Notes under the pieces: model-generated
The model's input: only the letters and a program-made list of their open reading frames with translations
The model's database searches: none
Told to the model about the DNA's origin: nothing
Program-made: the position numbers and the translations under genes
Assembly (NCBI GenBank): GCA_963978905.1
Contig: OZ022259.1
Coordinates: 47,014,727-47,078,726 of the forward strand
Length of the DNA: 64,000 bases
From: Trichostrongylus colubriformis
Lineage: Eukaryota > Nematoda > Chromadorea > Rhabditida > Trichostrongylidae
Reading direction: 5' to 3'
Shown: in pieces, positions 1 to 12,723 of the stretch
How positions within the stretch are numbered: the first letter of the stretch is position 1
Layout: each line of letters starts with the position of its first letter

Positions 1-372
1 CCACATCCCGTAACTCCCGAAAATCCTTCGCACAGTCCATCCTCAACTGATGTTTAGTATAAAAAACTGGAGGTGCGGCGTAGGAACGAAGCCGTACCCG
101 TTCATAATTTTAAAGGACTCTGCAAATGTAATGTGGTGAGGTCCTACAAATTAAAGGGTTTGCGTTCATTTGAAGCCTTGGCACTATTATTTTTATTTTG
201 TGTTGTGCTTTTTGCATTTTTGTACCTTACGATGTTTCCGTGTGCTAGACAGTGCTAGAAAACAATTGTGACCTAGAAAATCTGCTTGCTTAGACCTACC
301 CGAAAAGAAGCCCCGTAAGTGAACATTCTTCTCCTTTTTCCTCAGTCATTTTTTTGAATGGCAATCTATACA

Positions 373-568
373 TGCATAATTAATGCGGCTTTTTTCAACA
401 ATTTTATTCAGCAGGAACAATAATGAAATTCAGGAAAAACGTGTTTAGATGATTATTCGAAAGCGTTTTTGCCATCGCAATCGAGGACTGCTTCCCATTT
501 ATTGGTCGTCAAAACGTCAATTTCCATTACAGAAAAACGTACCAATAAAAAGCCGCATTAATTATGCA
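373..568. mobile_element. Mariner-type MITE, copy 1 (ends eroded)
   Basis: Terminal inverted repeats are TGCATAATTAATGCGGCTTT at the left and AAAAGCCGCATTAATTATGC at the right. The interior matches the reverse complement of the element at 49007-49220 along its whole length (AATTCAG, AAAAACGT, TTTTTGCCATC, GGACTGCTTC, GTCAATTTCCA). The outermost TTAGGCTGG of the family is missing here. Confidence 0.75.
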
Positions 569-2605
569 ACAGACAAATTATATACAAATTATTTCATATA
601 TTAGCTGCTATAATATGCAATAACCTTGATAATAATATAACGAGGACCGCAACATGGGAAAATATGGTAATCTAATATCAGCTCTGCCTACAGACCGGTG
701 CTGAGGATCTTTGCCACTTATGATAAACGAAAACTGCGCGTGTTGATGATTTGATAACTGACGATGATTTCTACTGCCTACTCATCAATTTTCTGACACC
801 TATATCTGAAGATAATAATATAGACATGGCCTGCACTGGTACCTTTTCTTGAACAACTGTCCGTCGACCGAAGATCCAAAATTTGGCAATAATCGATCTT
901 TGTACTACGAAATGAACGGGCTTCATCCACATCTCAATTCGTTATGACGTCACAGCACGTCACTGGTCGCCGCCTGGCCAATGAATCGCTATAAGCACCC
1001 CGCCGTCGCAATAAATATCACGAGAACAAGTGGAAAAACTGATGATGGGCTCGCAGTCACACTGAGTCACTGAAAAAACTGAAAACAGAATTTGAAGAAA
1101 AAACGTGTGACCGTTGGACTTTCTAACTTCTTTAGCAGATCCAGCATGGTTGATTGCGAGCATATTGTGTACTATGAAGTTAAATCCGCAGGTACACGTT
1201 GCGACTTATTTGATCCTCTCTCAGCAAGATAGAGCACTCAACTTGCAAGTGACTCTGCATTTGTATGCATTCCTCGCAACGACTAATAATATGGATGGGA
1301 CCATCATCCCATACATAAGCGAATTGAAAGGCTTGTGGAAGCAGTACTTCGTTCCATCGTACATACAGAATATCATGCACGTCTTTAAGAGAAATAAGAT
1401 AGTTTGAAGTAGAATGGTCGCTCCATCGAAGCACATTCGTGGACTGTCGATGGAACCAGCCGTCGGAAAACTTGTGCACAACCGATAAATTTTCGTCAAG
1501 TACAGCCTAGACTTCAATCCCTATGATTCTGACGAGTTTTCTATTATCACCGATGGTTAACTATGTACCTCTGCCTTCATTGTTAAGCACATAGCCACAC
1601 CCAGATGATCGAGAAACGTGGCCCCGAGTTGTTTGCGCTCCGCAAATTGCCGATGTTGGATCCATAGCGAAAGGCTTGCGGTAGATTGCAAGAGGCAAAT
1701 CTGATTTTTGTTCAGCTGTAAGGAAATATTAGGAAGTAATAAGCCGTCACACATATTGAGACTACACCTGCAGAGGATTTTGACAGGACACGTGGACTGT
1801 ATTTCGACACCGATGTGCGTATTGGTTCCTCTTATATTAATAACCAGTATTTTAGTTTTAGTTCGAGTATAATATAATACGCCCTATTTTTTGTGGATCT
1901 CAAAGGTTTAGACTTCAGCAGAAGCTTTAGCATCGCTCTTATACGAGATCGATGCTTCGATCTCATCGCGTTTTCCTCGCGTTATTCTGATTCTTCGTTA
2001 TTCAGAAATCTCAGTGTGGGTGAAATGTGAAAGGCGATTCAAACCACCGAGCTGAGAAGTTCCAGCAACATATGCAAAGAAACATCGAAATAATATGGCA
2101 AGTGGTACTCTAACTAGGCTTCTAGAACGCTAGCGTAAAAAGGCTACGTTATTCAAATATAAGAAGGAAATTTCTGCAAACAATGTAGGTTTTTTTGAGA
2201 AATTTCGCGAAATCCTAGAGGGACCGTCGAAATACGTCTCCTCTCGTGAGTATGAACCTTTCCTAACCAAGCCCCATTGTGGGTTGAAAAGGACGAAGTT
2301 GGTCCTTGTCATTTATCCTGTAAGAGTCAGATGAGGAAATATCAGATCTTCACATAGGTTTCTGCGCTGGGCCAAAAAGTGCAAATATCGTAGACCGACG
2401 GCAAAAAATATCCAACAACATTACTAGTTTACGGTTACTGAACGACTAGTGATCGCGTTAAAGTTACAGTACGCTGTCATTTTGGTGAAGTATCGCGCTC
2501 ATTGAAAAATTGGGAGACGCTGAAGAACATGAAGAAAACTTTCGAAAAGCTTCCAAGTGCTAAAAAATAAGCCTCCTTGACATGCGGCTTCGACAAGATC
2601 ACAGC

Positions 2606-2809
2606 TCAGAAAAAGGCACCTGTGCAAGCTCCGCGTGATCTACCAAACCTGAGCCAGACTACCATTTTTTCCGCTCTTGGCGATGCCTTTACTATCTCCC
2701 TAATCATATTGTATTGCTCCTCTGTCTCTTTTAAAGCAATCGATAGAAAGCCTCCTTTGCCAAGAGCCACCGCTGTTGCGCTGGTCAAATCAATACAGGT
2801 ATAGGGCAT
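2606..2809 (-). CDS. Unrecognised short frame, possibly an exon relic
   Basis: A 67-codon frame reads ALGKGGFLSIALKETEEQYN and continues IVKASPRAEKMVVWLRFGRS. It looks more protein-like than its surroundings, but the opposite strand is equally open and no splice partners are evident. Confidence 0.12.
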   Translation of the reverse strand: MPYTCIDLTSATAVALGKGGFLSIALKETEEQYNMIREIVKASPRAEKMVVWLRFGRSRGACTGAFF

Positions 2810-4485
2810 GTTAAGACATTGGGCGCTATCTGATTCATAGCGATTTCGATTTTTTTAGAGATTATGGTTTCTTCACGCAACTGTGAAGGTACACTTCCAG
2901 TAATTGCTAGAGTTTATCTGCTCACGAGGCAAGCGGCAATATTCACCGCGAAGTGAGCCTTTAACATGGCAAGAATGATTGTCAGCAGCTGTACCTTTCG
3001 ACGGGAGTCTTGCTGCTTCAAGTTCGCCGGCATGCCACTCATACTTACTGTCCGGGACAGCATGTACGCAGGTGAGTTTGAGATGCTTCCTTCCCAAAAA
3101 AAACCGGTTTGAACCATGCAATCATATATCAGAAAAAGATATACCATGATTAATCAGGTTCTGAGCCAATCAGTTCTTAGAAGAATTGATCTTAGTACTC
3201 CCACTGAAACCATCTGCCTTCTGCCATTTCTGCGGTAACAAAACGTTGACGCACTTGTAGAACTACCGCTCAATACAGCCCATTGAACATTTACTGAACA
3301 CGGTTTTTTGGGACTTGCCGCTGGTATGTGCTGTCGGTATAAAACTTGTCGAACCACTTGAAAAATGACAAAACAGTCCAGCGTTGTGCGCTCCCAACAT
3401 GTTGTTGAAAGCGGTACGAGCACCATATCCCAAACAAAATCCACAGAGCACTAATTTCCTTTTGAGTGGCCATAGAGGAACAAGCAAGTGCAAATGTACG
3501 TCTTATCAACCGGAAGAAGGTACCGCTCGCAATTACACACATGTGCAAAGGTTTGCTGAAGTTTTCCGAATTTAAAATAAAGCAAAATCCATGGTAAGAC
3601 TTAATTTGCAGTGCTACCAACAACACAATAATGTGTGTATGGGATTATTTTCATTAACAACTAACGTGCAAGAATGATATGACAGCAAGGTGTTCTCACA
3701 AGTGCAGGAACTCCAAGCAGTACCTTTTTCACTTGCATCATTCGAGGTCCATACCTTCTTTGATCTACCAAAAATGTGCACTATTTGAAAGATCAAGCCG
3801 GTGTTTGAGTTCCTCATGACAACAAAGTCAAGGCATAGATAATTACTTGAATTTTCGTCCGTTATATGTGCTCAGTGTAATATGTTCGCTCGAGTCCGAT
3901 CCCCTTCAGACGATTGTTCCACCGTTTTAGTTTTCTATCACACACGCACGTTATTTTGTGTCATATATAAGCTGTTCTGAGAGATCCCAGCAAACACTAG
4001 ATATTAGTGTGGGTTCTTCTAACAAGATTTATCGCTTCGAGAACTCTGTGATCTATAAATCCCCATCTATAATAATTAAAGCGGTGTATGGCCTGTTGTG
4101 CTTTCGATGACCGACAAAAGCGATATGAAAGTAGTCCAATGTGCTAAAGTGGTATCACCAAGTCCTCCTTTTCAGGAAATTTTTTCATGTCAACAAAAAA
4201 GCTCATCTATAAATTGTTTACTGCACAGAACATTTTAAAGAATGGATATTGGTCAAATGTAGCTGAACATGAGAATGTTGCACAGACAAATATTTGAATA
4301 AGTCTCCATCGTTATCTTTGCTAATGAACTTTTTTGATGGTCGAAATACACGGTGAAATACACGTGTCACGTGAGAAGGCAGCCGTGAAGTAACAGATAC
4401 GTCAGAATGCTCAGTTTGCAACAATGCAGTGACTCGGTGAATAATCACACGTATAGGGAGTGAAAAGCCTGGTTAATGCCTGGGT

Positions 4486-4622
4486 GCGAATGGATAGCTT
4501 AACGGAAATATCTTTGATATTTTTGATTTTTGATAACTGCTGTTTATCGCCGCAGCTCGCGATGCGAAAGTTACTACAAGGAAAGGATGAAGTGCGGGTT
4601 CGAGTCCCGTCCGACACCGAAG
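4486..4622 (+). repeat. tRNA-like / possible tRNA-derived SINE relic
   Basis: An A-box-like TGGATAGCTTAACGG (4491-4505) lies about 95 bp before a good B-box, GGTTCGAGTCCC (4598-4609). A GATA/TATC pair could form a D stem. The spacing is too long for a normal tRNA. The acceptor arm pairs only partly and no anticodon arm is convincing, so I do not call a tRNA gene. Confidence 0.3.
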
Positions 4623-7600
4623 CTTTTGCCCATAACTCAGCATCCTTGTAGGAAATATCTTTCAAATTTTGTAGGTGTCATGCGTCACAATGTGGGTTTT
4701 GAAGATGAAGATGTTGAACTACAACCTTGCGTTATTTGAAATCGGTATACACCATACCTCACTGAAGTCATGAAAATAGCCAATGGCAGCACGTTGAGGT
4801 TGTTATGATATGATGTGCAAGTGGGATTTAAGTGGTTATGCTCGCCCGTCTAATCTCCACATAAATTTTGACGAATTAACCTCCTCCTTATAGCGATTGC
4901 TTTATTCTTCGAACGCTTCGTCTCGACCACACCATCTGCGCCTGAAATTTTCCTAGAATTATTTAGTTCCGGAAACCAAAAATACAGCCAAGTAACAGCC
5001 AGTATTGCCAGTTTTTTACAGTAATCAACCGAATAACACTATCCATTTTCAGCTCATCACTGCTCCAACCACAGGCAGAATGTTGATGATGATGTGCTCT
5101 ACATTTCAGCAGCAGTGTCTTAAGCTCCTCTTCGTGAGTACATCCAGATCGAAATTTCCTTATGTCGTATAGGCCGTTGCTGATGACATAGAGGACTCTA
5201 TTACTTGGATCTCCTGAACTCTTTCTCAAAAGCTAAGTTTACTCTATAAGAACCGTATATTGCTTTCGCCATGGCTGCACTTATCGACAATCCACACTCA
5301 CCTTCATTAACTTGAGAGCAGATATGAAGCAGATTTGTCCTAAAGCGATTGAGCTTGATAGAAAAGCCTTTTTCTAGTTTTTCTCAGGAACGACTTATCC
5401 ATGTCACGAAATATCATCAATTAGAGAAATAGGAAGTACAAGAGATGTACACCTTGTTTTTTGTAGACTGGACTTTCAATTCAGGACAATGAAAACGAAA
5501 ATTGTGTTAGAACCATTGCGCCTTCACGATGTGACTATGCACAACATACAGAACCGTTCAAAAAAAGCCTAACGCTTCGCCTGAGCCGCAAGTTGGCATG
5601 TGTGTGCGAGTCATAGGTAGATTCATTATTTCTACAGGAAACTCAACAAATAAGCCATGCAAGAGGGAAATGAACTCCTTTGAAGCTCCATAGTACTGCT
5701 GGTGACACTGTAGTATGAGCAGTGGAAGGCCATTTGCCGTGAACAGAGACTCATATCGTCTACCAAGTCGATATATTCCAGGTGTCAAAACTGACTACCA
5801 TACTCTCCACCCGGAGCATTCATTTTCATGAACTAAGAGATGACTAAGAAGAGAATATACCACTCAACAGGAAAGACCGGCCCGCACCCGGGCAGTCTGC
5901 AGTTATTCTCGCCAATATAAATTTGTCCAAGACTATCGAGACGTACATAAGAATATGTGACTGTTCACATCGAATGTCTCAATAAGTCGTGATATATTGT
6001 GGCTTTAACAAGTGTGGTCGGCTACGTTTGAACAACAGGCTACGACTGGCGACTTCGGCTAGACTGACTTGGGGAAAGCTGAAGAAAACATATCGGAACT
6101 AACAGTGCGGGAGGAGATCTTCACTCGTAGATTCGATCTCCGACATTCTTCACTGTTGGTCCGAAATTTCTACGGAATCGTACCACCATTCACAATGTAA
6201 GGTTCGTGTATTAGCTGATGGAAGAAGAGACCGTAGTCGTGAGAGCGAACTAATTCATTCCATTCTTATCAGTTTAGAAGAGATTTGTTACCAGAAAGAT
6301 GCCGAAGAATACAGTCTGCCCTTTTCAAATCTGTAATGTTCGGAAGGGAGGAAGTACGAAAATAACTAGGAACATTCTTCTCCAAAAACTGTGGAGAAAA
6401 TATGGTATAAATCAGCAGCAATACGAGCCACAAGAAACTACTAGCAGACACATTAGCTGGCGAAATTGTATAGAAAGGAGTATTAGATAGATCTCAAGAG
6501 AAAAAAAAGCAGTGCTTGTGCCAGAAGCGGCAATGGAGTTACCACCAGTCTCTACCTTCCTGGAGAATCTGAAAATATCGGTTGTGAAAGAGCCCCACTG
6601 GAACACAGAGGAATTGCAAGGAATTCATACTCACAACATTGGTCCAACTGTTCACTTGCTCCTCGTGCTTTTAACCACGTAATAAACCAGCTGGGTAATT
6701 CTGCTGTAACGTAAGGAATCTCCATCGCTTCGGCAATTGTCCGGCCATCTGCCTGCACCTGTACTTTTTACATAAACCATCCTTAACAGGATATGCTTTA
6801 CTAGATAAACGGTAGCGAGCCCTACTTTCCAAAGACTGGGCAACAGAACCTATCATATAACTACGGCGCCAAGCACATTAGAGTGTTAATAAAATAAGAT
6901 ACTGTTATGTCGCACGTTCATCGCATACTTGTAACCCTGGACTTGGAATTGTCATTATTATCGATCAACACGACAATATCATCTAAACCAAGCTTTCAGC
7001 TCCGCTCATGGAAGGTCATGCGTCAGCTGGGAGCAAACGAGAGTGAAAGCTGACGAACGGCAGCCACACCATCTCCACTTCGCTGACAATGTGCTTTAAT
7101 CAAGGAGGACAGAGTGAGCGGAGCAAATACAGGTTGATTTTGCTTGCATACATAGAGGATTCGGTGTAAATGAGGTACGACCTGTTTCTGGAGCGCTCAA
7201 TGAAACCAAAACCTTTGAATGCTTCAGCCAGTTGTACCCAGTCGAGAAATCAATAAGATGAACAATTTAAGCTTCACAGATGAACACGAGGGAGCGGCTT
7301 GCAGAGTACACAAAAACGAGAGACTGGAAAGACTTCAGTTAAGGTTGACTGGATACTCATTTCTGCACCACAAAAACGTGGATCGCACCAGGATTTCTGC
7401 ACCAAAACTAGGTAGTGCGAATGCGTCAATGTCTCCAAACGTTCCCTGAAAGGACGATACACCGAGTTTACCGGTACAAAGAAGTAAATGAGCTCGCAAC
7501 TTCGTTACTGATTTATGTTGGACGCCAACGGATTTTGCAGAAACAGAAGAACAGAAAGTTATGTAACGCAATTTGTGACGGTATAACCACTCTACAAAAT

Positions 7601-9035
7601 CGTTGCAGACTTCTGAACATGGCGGACCACTATCTCAACGGCCAGAAATTTTCAAGGCGGTTCTGCTGAGCCAGTTAAGGTGTTTGGACCCTTTGTTTTA
7701 GGAATACATAACAGAAAAGAACTGAGACCTCGCCGACAGGCGATACGAGTAAACTTTTCTCACAACTGTAACTTCGAACTGACAAATTGGTTCGACCTCT
7801 AGTTCGAGGCGGTAGTATTTCTTCTGCCGGTATTTGTGAACGGTACAAACTTCAGCCACACAGTTTCTGTAATCTTGTAGTATCAAAATGTTGTAAAAAA
7901 AATGTAAAATGCTTAAAAATGTATAAAAAAAAAGCCATCAGAACGTTGGAGATGAATTCCATTCAACCTGATCATCCTATCTTTTCGGAATATTTCATAT
8001 ATCATTATAAGATGCTACTTTGAAGCTGTCACTAACAAATCAAATTCGCTCGAAGCCACCTTTAAAAGCGTTTCATATGTTACTTCTTACTATTCGAATT
8101 GTTGTCCTTACTTGTTCGAATCACTTGTTACACCATCTTTTATGCTGTTCTGTTTTAAAATCATACACGTACCACCTGAGTGTCCGTGTGCGTAATAGGC
8201 AATTACAAAAGGTCATCGCTTCCTGCTTCTGCACATACCTTTACACCCTTACTATCGAGCGGCGCGTTGACTACAGTGATTTATAGATCAAACAACTGTC
8301 ATTAATGAGCCGCGAAGCCAATCGCCCGTGTAACGGGATCGAATAAAGCATCCATTTCACGCATGGCACATAACAAAAATTGGTGTAATCTCGATTTTAT
8401 GGTATAGCATATCAGTGACTTCTACAAATTCTTTATATAACCTTTCAGGAAAGAACCCCGTCACTCCCACTTCCGTCAAGAGTTATGAAGTCAGAACTGA
8501 GAATTCAATTCATGAGAATTCAATATCTATACGATTTCTCATCTAAGCATAAGAATTATAAGAATTGGAAAAGGAACCAGCAAATGCAGGTATGTTCATC
8601 ATAATCATTTCCAATTTTAATTTAATCATGTTGATAGGTCTGACATTCATACCAATGCTGCTATCACTACTCTCATATGTATAGCAATCCACGATCTAGT
8701 ACTGGTGAACGATTATGAGTTTCTTCGACAGAAGCGGCGATAGTCTGTCAAGGACATGTGAGATGGAAATCGATTCCACGAACACATCTCGACACTGACG
8801 AAAAGCGTAGGCGCGCGTCACTTGGTAACACTTTTCATCTTACGCAATTCCATGAACAATGGACAAACGTTGTCGAGCGATAAAATTCCTCCAAAAATGA
8901 TGCAGTCTTCTATGAAGAACACCTGTCTGACCACATTATTGGAAATCCTTTACTGAAGAGAATTTTTCTCAACATGTTCTCAGAGCGCTATATCAGATTT
9001 CATTTTTTAAGCCCTAGACAATAAGGTCATTTGTC

Positions 9036-10324
9036 TACAATACAGCTCACATTTTTGAAAAACCGACACCTGGCGACGGATAAATCGACGCAAACCGTCG
9101 CACAGTCATTACTTCCTAAAAAGTAAATATAATGAGAAGAAATTAAGAAGCCTCAGATTCGTCTCGATGCGACGAGTTCACCGACTTATAAAACATCGGC
9201 AGCTTCTCGGCAAAAGCTGCAAACATTCATTCTTTTTTACCCTCAGGCAAGACTCGGACTTTTTAAGCCTACATCACATGTTCAATTGTTGCTCGCCCAT
9301 GTTCCGCACGAACATCATTTTTCAGTGAATTATCTTCAACTTTCAGGAGATTTTTCAGCAGGAGCATTTCAAAACATTTTCAAAAGTTTTCAGGCTCATT
9401 TCGTCACAATCGATCAAGTAATTGAAAGAATCACTCACTTTTTACATACCACTAGTTGTGTGCTGCAGGAATCATGTTGACTTCCAAATTGTAGGCAAGC
9501 GCTTCTTTTATGATAAAGCCTCAAATATCAGTGTACGATTTTTGTATGCAGATTAATTTCCTCTCTCGTTGCTTAAATAGCATCTTTGAGCAATAGAAAT
9601 CGCATGGTGTCTTCAAAAAGCAGATGTCGTCATAGAATAATACATATGCTCAATTAATACTTTGAATCGTGAATTTGGAAAAGATTTTAATTCCACATGA
9701 AAGTGTGAAGATGGGCTGAGAACACACAAACATGAATGAAATTCGCACTGCTGTGTTCAGAAGGAAAACTGCTGATCAAGGATGTAAAAATGATTTCACG
9801 ATGATTGTTTGATTTTTTACCTATTATTGCCTTCCTATTCTGTATATATCGTTGCCTCAAGTAAGAGAATGCTAATTAACCTCCTAATTACCCTGCGCAG
9901 ATCAGGTCAATGCCTCACGGTGTCACCACATATTCGAGCCTTCCATCTTCATTAAGATCAGTGAGTAGCTCTTAATATATAGTGCGTACCGGTAAGATGT
10001 TGACGACATCTGCTTTTTGAAGACACCAAGTGATTTTCATTGTTCAAAGGTGTCATTTCAGCGATGAGAGAGGAAATGAATCTGCAATCAAAACCGTACA
10101 CTGATGTTTGAGGTTTTATCATAGAAGAAGCACTTGCCTATGATTCGGAAATCAACATGATTCTTGCAGTACGCAAGTGGTAGTCTGCAGAAAGTGAGTG
10201 ATCCTTTTCTATTACTCGATCGATTCTGACGGAATGAGCTTAAAAACTTTCGAAAATATTGCGAAAGGCTCTTGAAAATCCGTCGCCAGGTGTCGATTCT
10301 TCAAAATATGTGAGCGGTATTGTA
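9036..10324. repeat. Large imperfect inverted repeat (foldback), about 1.3 kb
   Basis: The left arm (9036-9633) and right arm (10000-10324) are inverted copies. The outer block is TACAATACAGCTCACAT on the left and the complement of TGTGAGCGGTATTGTA on the right, followed by ACACCTGGCGACGGAT and its inverse. The inner block, TCTTCAAAAAGCAGATGTCG, pairs with CGACATCTGCTTTTTGAAGA. The left arm has about 250 bp (about 9085-9330) with no counterpart, so one arm gained an insertion or the other lost sequence. No transposase frame is visible. Confidence 0.75.
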
Positions 10325-10412
10325 CCTGGTACGGAGTTTGATAGTGGCAAACAGCTCAACTTATAAAATTGATTTTTGGGACCCATAGACGCTATCTTAA
10401 TCGAAGTACCCT

Positions 10413-10480
10413 AAGGCCGCGGTCATACTTTACGTGTCTGCGTCAATTAACGCAGACACGTAAAGTATGACCGCGGCCTA
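10413..10480. repeat. Near-perfect 68 bp palindrome, minimal member of the GGCCGCGGTCATACTTT foldback family
   Basis: GGCCGCGGTCATACTTTACG and its complement flank a short loop (CAATTA), giving a stem of about 29 bp. The arm sequence matches the ends of the larger elements at 11634, 12021, 12360 and 15561. Confidence 0.85.
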
Positions 10481-11633
10481 ACTGATGGTCTTAACTGCCG
10501 CTCTCGAATAGAGAGCTCCGTTGCTATTTTTCGCTGCTGGCATACTACTGCAGGAAGTCACAAGGGCGGAATAATCTAGGGAACACCTTATTATATCATT
10601 ATCGTTCTTACCTTAGTTACTGTTTTGAGGGCAGAGGTCCTCCAAACGTTCATCTGCAAGTTGCTGGCCATGACAGTTGAAAAACCTACATTAATTTCTC
10701 TACAGTAGATTTATATTTGAAAGGAATGACACATTTACTTGAATTTAATCATAAGATTATAAGAGCCGAAAGATGATTCCATGAATAGAAGGTAGTGTTC
10801 GATATATCGCATTCGAAAAACTCAGTCAAGATTTGCTGGTAATCTCAGCCAAAATGAACTGTGCAATCGTACTGTTTAATCGCCGAAGCGCCCCTCTTTG
10901 ACGGCGTCGGTTCATTTTCCGAAATAATGGTTTTTGCTCCACTTTTTCCATTTTCTTCAGGTGAAATGCGGAAATGTAAGAAATGGAAGGATTATCATAC
11001 AGTATGGAACGATAACGATAATCCCTTGCTATGCCGCTGTGCTACATGATCTGCCATGCAGTTTCATGGCAACTTACTGGATCCTTCATCCAACTGACTG
11101 TCGCCACCCGTCACATATCGAGGCATACCTAACAGTTGAAGTAACTTTAGGCAAGCAATTGATATAAAATAGTGAACCAAAGCTCATGAGCAATCCCGTG
11201 AAGCCATTCTTCATGCCAGGTTTTTAAGCATACTTCAAGAGGTTCAGGTCTAGCGAGAACCAGAAATCACGATGGTCTCTAATAAGTCGAACTTTTTCTG
11301 TCAAAACGCTAGTTTCGTGATGTACGGACTAATTGTCCAAACACTTCCCAGCAAAAGAGTTCCACCTCAAAAACAGCCGTAGTTTAATTTGCTGCTACCG
11401 TGATCATTCATTCCGCTAATTCAGGTGAAACGTTAATTGGAAATTGACAGCGCTGAGTGACCATTTAGACGGCTCGGGATGAAAGCTGTTAGCTCACGCC
11501 AAAATTACAACAACAATCCTAAAAAACAGAATTTGGTAAACCACTGCAAACACGCCGGTCTGCAACGACAACAGAGTTTTGTGCTTCGGTACCATTCATC
11601 ATAGACATACATTCTTCGAGTCAATTAGACGTC

Positions 11634-12022
11634 TAAGGCCGCGGTCATACTTTGCGCAACTGCGTTAGTTGACGCCGGTACCGGCGTCAAACTCACGCAA
11701 CCATTTGCCAGCCGCAGACGACGGCGTCAGTAGATAATGCCAGCGTTTGCAAAATTCTTGACCCATTCACACTAAAGCATGATAATTGTGGCCGATTTGA
11801 ATCTTGGTGCTGTGCCAAGATTCGAATCGGCCACAATCACCATACTGTAGTGTGATTGGGTCAAGAATTTCGCAATCTCTGCGGATTATCTATTGAAGTC
11901 GTCTGCGGCTGGTAAATGGTTGCGTGAGTTTGACGCAGGCGTCAATCACGCAGGCACCTGCGTGAATTGACGCCGGCACCGGCGTCAACTAACGCAGCTG
12001 CGCAAAGTATGACCGCGGCCTA
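11634..12022. mobile_element. Foldback MITE, 389 bp (family GGCCGCGGTCATACTTTGCG), member A
   Basis: It begins TAAGGCCGCGGTCATACTTT and ends AAAGTATGACCGCGGCCTAA. Nested inverted segments include GCCGGTACCGGCGTCAA and CCAAGATTCGAATCGGCCAC with their inverses about a central GCTGTGCCAAG. No protein is encoded. Confidence 0.85.
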
Positions 12023-12357
12023 AGGCCACATTCACACTTTGCGGCACCGACGGCAAAATCATGTACCCGCTGCCGACCACGACGGTACTCTGGCGATGCG
12101 CTCTGTTTATAACGCTCGATCGAACCATAATTCAATACGGTGATCGTGGTGAGAGCCTGCGCAAATGTATGGCAAGATTTGAACCCTGACGAGAATTTTG
12201 GCATAATGCCAAACTGTGGCAGGATATTCGCGGGCTCTCATACTGTAGTATGTCGGTCGAGCGTTATAAACAGAGTGCGTCGCCAGAGCGCCGCCGTGGT
12301 GGCGGAGGGGACATGGTTTTGCTGGCGCCGGTGTTGCAAAGTATGAATGCGGTCTAA
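12021..12357. mobile_element. Foldback MITE, member B, abutting members A and C
   Basis: It starts TAAGGCCACATTCACACTTT and ends CAAAGTATGAATGCGGTCTA. The body contains inverted blocks around TTTATAACGCTCGATCGAAC / GGTCGAGCGTTATAAACAGA and CGAGAATTTTGGCATAATGC. It starts at the last bases of member A without a spacer. Several open frames through it are shadows of the inverted structure. Confidence 0.75.
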
Positions 12358-12359
12358 AA

Positions 12360-12723
12360 TTAGGCCGCTTCCATACTTTGCGCACCGACGCCGTCACGCG
12401 CGTGCCTGCGTCACGCGCGTGACGGCGTTCATAGATAATGCGGTCCCAATCACACTACAGTATGGTGTTGTGGCCGATTCGAATCTTGGCGCTGTGCCAA
12501 TAAGGTGATCGTGGCCGCTTCGTGTATTGATCGTGGCCGCTTCGTGTATTGGCACAGCGCCAAGATTCGAATCGGCCACAACACCATACTGTAGTGTGAT
12601 TGGGACCGCATTATCTATGGACGCCGTCACGCGCGTGACGCCGGCACGCGCGTGACGCAGGCACGCGCGTGACGCAGGCACGCGCGTGACGGCGTCGGTG
12701 CGCAAAGTATGGAAGCGGCCTTA
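12360..12723. mobile_element. Foldback MITE, member C, with GACGC-ACGCGCGT minisatellite arms
   Basis: It begins TTAGGCCGCTTCCATACTTT and ends AAAGTATGGAAGCGGCCTTA. The arms carry repeats of GACGCAGGCACGCGCGT (one on the left, three or four on the right). The centre has a direct duplication of GATCGTGGCCGCTTCGTGTATT. The block CACACTACAGTATGGTGTTG and its inverse relate it to member A. Confidence 0.85.

Larger units (their letters stand above)
569..9035. other. Gene-poor stretch, no supported gene
   Basis: This AT-rich DNA has only short overlapping open frames on both strands (60-110 codons), with no family resemblance or coherent splice phases. The only structured items are the tRNA-like relic at 4486-4622 and the weak frame at 2606-2809. 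A minus-strand frame at 5558-5788 (GIYRLGRRYESLFTANGLPL and onward) is the next most protein-like, but has no support. Confidence 0.5.

Noticed and set aside
4486..4622. A tRNA gene, because of a clear B-box GGTTCGAGTCCC and an A-box-like TAGCTTAACGG
   Set aside because: The boxes are about 95 bp apart, no anticodon arm forms between them, and the acceptor strands pair only in part. A SINE or tRNA relic fits better.
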